From assembly GCF_029227915.1 (NCBI RefSeq), contig NC_079887.1:22937650-23001649 (forward strand): a DNA stretch of 64,000 nucleotides, written 5' to 3'. Numbering within the stretch: position 1 is the stretch's first letter; every line of letters begins with the position of its first letter. Positions 59,646 to 64,000 of the stretch are shown here, in pieces. Source of the stretch: Hydractinia symbiolongicarpus (Eukaryota > Cnidaria > Hydrozoa > Anthoathecata > Hydractiniidae). The position numbers were made by a program, and so were the translations under genes. The notes beneath the pieces are model-generated. The model made no database searches, was not told the origin of the DNA, and saw only the letters and a program-made list of their open reading frames with translations.

Positions 59646-60570
59646 CTATTCTGTAGTGTTCCTTGCTAACCAAATACAGAAAGAGGTTTTCATGCTTTTG
59701 CGGCTTAGATGCTTAGCTGTGGGAGTGGTTAGTGAGTTTGGAAACTTGAGACGCTTTAAGGAGTAGGTGACAGTGTTCGCACAATACCCTCTAGCTCCTA
59801 CTTCCATGGCGAAGAAATCAACAGACCAACCGTTTGTTGCAATAACATTCACTAAGAATGAATATTTCGTTGTTTTGGTGGAATGCCAACTGTCCATATT
59901 TTGCTCGCATGGACATGTTAGTTCTATAAGTACTACTCTTTTATGACAGTTGGAGAAAAAAGAAAATAATTTACAAAGAGGTGGCAAGTCACCGCAATGA
60001 TGAACTCAACCTGTTAGGTCTTTGGAAATAAGCTAGAGGTTGTTACTCCTCTAGAGAACATGCCTCAAAAAGCACAATTCTCCCTAAATATAATTACATC
60101 TGGTCTTAATGAGGTAATTGCAATATGACCAGGAAAAGAATATGAGTTGTTTAGGTCGGATTCGACTTTCCAATCAGAGGCAAGATGTAGAATGCCTGTT
60201 GGCAAACTTTTCCTTGTGCCTGGCCATATTTTACAAAGATCTGTTTGGTGATGCGCTTTGGTGCGGTTGCTGGAATATCTGAAATGAAGGCATTTATATA
60301 TACACAGTATCATGTCGGAAGGTAAACCTTCCTTGTGTCAAAGATATTTTACATGCGCCTAGAACATGGGATGTTGTGCAGATTACCTAACCGCATAAAT
60401 GGCAGTAAGCTTCTGTGGTAATGTGCCAGCGTTTCAAGTTAGATGGGAATGGTAAAATGTCGAACGTAGAAGCTAGGCAGAAAGAAAGTAAATTTGGAGG
60501 CATGGCAAGGATAGAGCTCCACGAGAGGTCTTGCTTTACGTACAGTACTGTGAAAAGGTTTGTTAACATC
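59646..60570 (-). pseudogene. LINE with restriction-like endonuclease (copy 2), C-terminal part
   Basis: On the minus strand: FTVLYVKQDLSWSSILAMPP, NLLSFCLASTFDIL..SNLKRWHITTEAYCHLCG, then HVLGACKISLTQGRFTFRHD (zinc knuckle), DWKVESDLNN, ITSLRPDVIIF and, after a repeat insertion (59961-60086), CHKRVVLIELTCPCEQNMDS and EVGARGYCANTV. Same family as copy 1 at 48.7-55.3 kb. 5' truncated at about 60570 and joined 3' to BEL/Pao. The RPD..ELT pair is the endonuclease core. Confidence 0.85.
59961..60086 (+). repeat. Dispersed short repeat inserted in the LINE endonuclease domain
   Basis: About 126 bp, matching 51561-51690 (AAATAATTTACAAAGAGGTG...AAGCTAGAGGTTGTTACTCC...AAAAGCACAATTCTCCC). It interrupts codons between RPDVIIF and SNCHKRVVLIEL. 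It is the shortest complete-looking copy and so may define the unit. Confidence 0.75.
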
Positions 60571-60725
60571 GTGTTCGTGTAACGAGCGTGGTGCACACGA
60601 ACCACGATAAAATCGTGGTCTTCGTGTATAACAAATATTCAAACATTCTATCGTGGCCACCACGCTAATATAATTATCTCCACGAAGGATCGTGTGTCCC
60701 ACGATCTTTTTCGCGAGCTCCACGA
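60571..60725. repeat. Cluster of CACGA/TCGTG inverted repeats
   Basis: CACGA or TCGTG recurs about ten times in 155 bp and can fold into stems, for example CACGAACCACGAT facing ATCGTGGTCTTCGTG around AAA at about 60596-60627. GGCCACCACG and CCACGATC follow. It could be the terminus of a DNA element, possibly the Tc1 copy downstream, but I could not find a matching partner at the other end. Confidence 0.5.
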
Positions 60726-61197
60726 TTTATATAGATTTAATTTTTTTTCTTTTCAAAAGCGTCGGTAATTTGTTTTATTGAGTTTAACGAACGGACGCAA
60801 TAAAATGTTTTGTACGAAATGTTATTTTGTAAAGAAAAGTTAAATTTGTCTGACCATAATTTAATTTCAGTTTTTAAAACTTTAATAACGCCCGTCTCAA
60901 ACACATCTCATTGTTTTGCCGATATTTTTTTGCCAAAAGAACTCTGTTCAAGAAAACGTTGAACCGAAAATATATGCAAAATATTTAACAGTCATTAAAT
61001 TAAAGTAGATTTTAATAGCGTATTTGGTCATCGAGTTTTTCTTTCTTTTATGTCTTATCTATTTTGCCGATGTATCTTTCTCTAATTTTGTCGGCGTCTT
61101 TAAAAGTCAGCTGAGCAATTAGTTTCTCTTTGAAAAAAAAAGTTAAATATGGATGCTCTGTTTGGCGAAACCATTTATACAATTTACAAATCAAGAC
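60726..61197. other. Leader before the Tc1 transposase
   Basis: AT-rich, no gene recognised. The Tc1 element's left end should lie in this stretch or in the CACGA cluster. Confidence 0.35.
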
Positions 61198-62489
61198 ATG
61201 GTGCTTCCAAAATATTTCAGACAGCGAATAATAAATCTTAAACAAAAAAGAATGACCTATACGCAGATTAGCAAAATTATTGAAGAGGAAGATGGCAAAA
61301 AGATTTCACGGCAAACAATATCAAAAATTGTTCGAAGATTTAAAGAAACGAAATCGCTAGCGCCAAAACGAAAGAGTGGTCGAAAAAGAAAACTTACATT
61401 AGATCATCATAATTTTATTGACAAATGCTATGAAAACAACGATGAACTAACTTCAGTTGGTGAGCTTTAAATATTTTTTAGCGTTTTATTACCCTTAGTA
61501 CGAAATATTTGCATATGGAGAAGTTTAACGTTTTCTCATTTTTTGCATAAATAATATAATTATATTTTTTATATATTTGTAGATGTTCAAAAACTTGTTA
61601 CAAGTGAATTTCAGCTTGACGTCTCTTCATCATGCATTCGACAAGCAAGACAAAAAATAGGCTGGACCCTAACTGGTCCCCGCTATTGCCAGTTGGTGCG
61701 TGTACCGAATCAAGTGTTAAGACTGGAGTTTTGTCAGAAACTTCTTCGGACCAATGAGCAGTTCAAAGACGAAATCTTCACCGATGAATCAACCATAATG
61801 ATGGATAATCACGGAAAAATATGTTTCCGTAAAAAAGGCCGTCTTCCAAACTTAAAACCCACTGCAAAACATCCTTACAAAATACATGTATGGGCGGGTA
61901 TATCAAAAAGGGGGCCTACGGATATCTTATTATTCACTGGAATAATGAGAAAAGAATTCTATGGTGATGAAATTTTACAAAAAGGACTGCTGCCATTTAT
62001 TTAAAGAGTTTACCCTGATGGACATCGTTTTCAACAAGATAACGACCCTAAACACAAAAGTAAGATCTTTTTAATTATTCACTCTGATGAGAACTTCGTT
62101 ATAAATCAAATATACATGTATTTTACAAATAATTTTTGTGATTGTCAGTCAATAAAACGAGAGTGATGAAAATGCATTATATTATTATTATTATAAATTA
62201 CTTTTTTGTTATAGGTAAATACGTCCTTGAATTTATTGAACAGAATAACATCAACTATTGGCCTACTCCTGCGGAAAGCCCTGATTTAAATCCAATCGAG
62301 ATGTTGTGGCACGAACTAAAACATCACATACGAATACGGGTAAAACCTAAAATAAAAGAAGAATTGGTTGCTGGAATATTAGATTTTTGGTCAGGTGTAA
62401 CTTGGGAGAAATGTGAAAGATATATCAACCATTTACACATTGTAATTCCAGTCGTTATTGAGCGCCAAGGAAAAGCATCAGGCCATTGA
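61198..62489 (+). pseudogene. Tc1-type transposase (DD34E), two introns, one nonsense codon
   Basis: Exon 1 61198-61459 starts MVLPKYFRQRIINLKQKRMT and encodes two helix-turn-helix units (TYTQISKIIEEEDGKKISRQ..). Intron 1 is 61460-61582. Exon 2 61583-62059 carries QARQKIGWTLTGPRYCQL, FTDEST (first Asp) and QQDNDPKHKSK (second Asp). Intron 2 is 62060-62214. Exon 3 62215-62489 holds PTPAESPDLNPIEMLWHELK with the Glu 34 residues after the second Asp. Phases agree at both joins. A TAA at 62002-62004 is the only break seen. The enzyme cuts and pastes at TA in the nucleus (family knowledge). ATG 61198 was chosen over 61153 because homology begins there. Confidence 0.88.
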
Positions 62490-62649
62490 GAAGATATTTG
62501 TAACTAGTATAGAAAGTGTTGCGGAGAGGTTGCCAAGGCAAAGGCATTAAGTACAACTCAAAAGATTACCTATTATACTCAATATAGCTAATATCATATA
62601 CTTATGAATACCTGCTTGTTGTAGATGCAAGATAATTATATTTTTCCTA
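62490..62649. other. Short spacer
   Basis: Nothing recognised. An expected Tc1 right terminus was not found by eye. Confidence 0.35.
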
Positions 62650-62717
62650 GCCCTGTCCAGGATTTGAACCTGGATCTCTCATTTGCATGAGTGTCATAGC
62701 CATTAGACCAACAGGGC
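62650..62717 (-). tRNA. tRNA-like sequence, short anticodon arm (pseudogene or SINE head)
   Basis: On the minus strand: acceptor GCCCTGT pairs perfectly with ACAGGGC. The D arm GTC..TAATGGCTAT..GAC is present. The T arm CCAGG TTCAAAT CCTGG is perfect with a good B box. The anticodon stem CTCAT/ATGAG closes a loop of only GCAA (4 nt, not 7), so total length is 68 nt and no anticodon can be assigned. The D arm resembles tRNA-Glu/Gly types. A functional tRNA is unlikely as read. Confidence 0.6.
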
Positions 62718-63441
62718 ATGAATATATATATATATGAAAAACTTTACATGTGCATCTTATATATCCTAGCTTCGGTTCAAACAAACAGACAGTTAACAAG
62801 CTGTTGTAATCCTACGCACCTAAAACAATTTTTCTTTGTGGAAAATTTTGTAACATTTAAAAATAAAAATACAGTTTATAACCTGTTTTTACCCTCTTAA
62901 AGCAAAAAAAACTGCAATATTTTATGGGAAAAGTTTCTGTGAAAGATCAAAAATTAATTGTGACATCTGATAGGCGTAACACATTTTCCCAAAAAACTTT
63001 CTTGCAACTTCGGTTTAAAAAAACACAGCGGAAACAGCCTGTTGTTATCCTGTCCAGCTAAAAATCAAACAGCAGTATAGATGACTTACTATAAGCTTTG
63101 TTTACATTTTTTCCACAGGCAAAGAGTTTTTTAACTAATCAGATCTTCTAAAAAGAAGTAATAGCCAATTGAATTGCTTTATTTTGCCTGCCAAAAAAAT
63201 AAAAACAAAAAATTTATTAAGATAGCAAGTCATCTATATATATGTTTATTTTGCAAACAAGTTTTCATGACAGTAGGATAAAAAGCTCTTATCCAAAACT
63301 GAAAAAAACAAATACATATCGTGAAAAAGAAATAATGAATACATTTGCAGATTTTCAATACATGTCGACGATTGAACGAGAACCGCTATTCAGAATTTAA
63401 AAAGCCTCAGTAATAACAAATGTTGATGTTGTAAAAATTTC

Positions 63442-63476
<35 letters not shown>

Positions 63477-64000
63477 AAATAATTTTCGCTTCTGCAACTT
63501 AAGCCGCACTGATGTATGCTCAGCGGCAGGGTTAAAAAAGTTTATTTCCTGACGTGTGTACAATATATATAGCTAGCTACAACCGTCCACAAAAATATAG
63601 CTCTCTATTCCCCCTTAATGTTAAGAACTGCCCATTTGTGGCTAAGCAACGTAAACAATTACACGTGACATACCTGTATATAAACATTTACTATCTGCAA
63701 AATATCTAGCTGGCTATGTTTGGCCATTTTGTGGACGATTGTAGCTAGAACAAGCTGTATGATGGGACATTCCTACAGAGTAGAATTATCTCACTCACTG
63801 TGTAGTATATAGCTATGTATAATAGCTAGCTAGATAGAGGATAGGTAGAAAATCACTCAAACAATTTTTCTATGCTAGCTATGTTGCTGATTTTATGCCA
63901 GCAAAAATAGCAATTTATTGCTAGCTACATGGGTAGTTCTATCCCAGCTAAGTAGTTAATTTTCTGCAAGCTTTGTAGCTAGTTTTATGCTAGCTATATT
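62718..64000. other. Gene-free 3' end of window with simple repeats
   Basis: Contains ATATAT tracts near 62723 and 63445-63474. From about 63560 to the end there is a high density of TAGCTAGC and GCTAGCTA words. No gene recognised. Confidence 0.5.
63445..63474. repeat. (TA)n microsatellite
   Basis: About 14 uninterrupted TA units. Confidence 0.95.

Overview
This window is AT-rich, gene-poor eukaryotic DNA with short AT-rich introns (GT..AG, about 100-315 bp), two class A GPCR genes and a very dense, layered set of transposable elements. The repertoire (ISL2EU-like, IS3EU-like, PIF/Harbinger, hAT, Mutator-like, Tc1, BEL/Pao, R2-superclade LINEs, PIF1 helicase) points to an invertebrate animal. 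A cnidarian, perhaps a hydrozoan, is my best guess, but this is inference from TE style and composition and not from a marker gene.

Layout. 1-7.4 kb is non-genic: two pairs of inverted duplicated segments, a GTTACGTAAT-type MITE and a 21-bp minisatellite. 7.4-9.6 and 16.4-19.3 kb are two direct copies of a segment, each with one intact minus-strand GPCR gene. Between them sit an apparently complete PIF/Harbinger transposon (10.24-13.35 kb, TTA target duplication, MADF protein plus DDE transposase) and fragments of older elements. 19.3-26.2 kb is repeat-bearing intergenic DNA with no convincing gene. 26.24-32.01 kb is an IS3EU-like element (integrase plus HECT-like genes) whose integrase gene is split by an ISL2EU-like element (26.97-30.08 kb; SWIM/YqaJ gene plus THAP transposase). 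34.9-45.5 kb is an R2-like LINE broken into three parts by a hAT element (35.63-40.46 kb) with an OTU-like domain fused to its transposase, a decayed Mutator-like gene, and a long (AAT)n tract. 46.3-48.7 kb holds RPA-like and PIF1-like helicase remnants, possibly Helitron-derived. 48.7-55.3 kb is a minus-strand LINE with a restriction-like endonuclease domain, itself split by a repeat family and by a 2.06-kb TIR element carrying a multi-exon CaRF-like gene. 57-60.6 kb holds unknown exons, a BEL/Pao fragment and a second LINE fragment. 61.2-62.5 kb is a Tc1-type transposase gene with two introns and one nonsense codon, followed by a tRNA-like sequence and AGCT-rich or AT-repeat DNA.

What works together. 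Only the two GPCR genes and the Harbinger gene pair look intact and functional. Almost everything else is a stratified record of insertion into insertion. Several target site duplications can be read directly (TTA, CCGAAC, AT, ACTAT, CTAGCTGGG), so much of the relative order of events can be reconstructed from the sequence.
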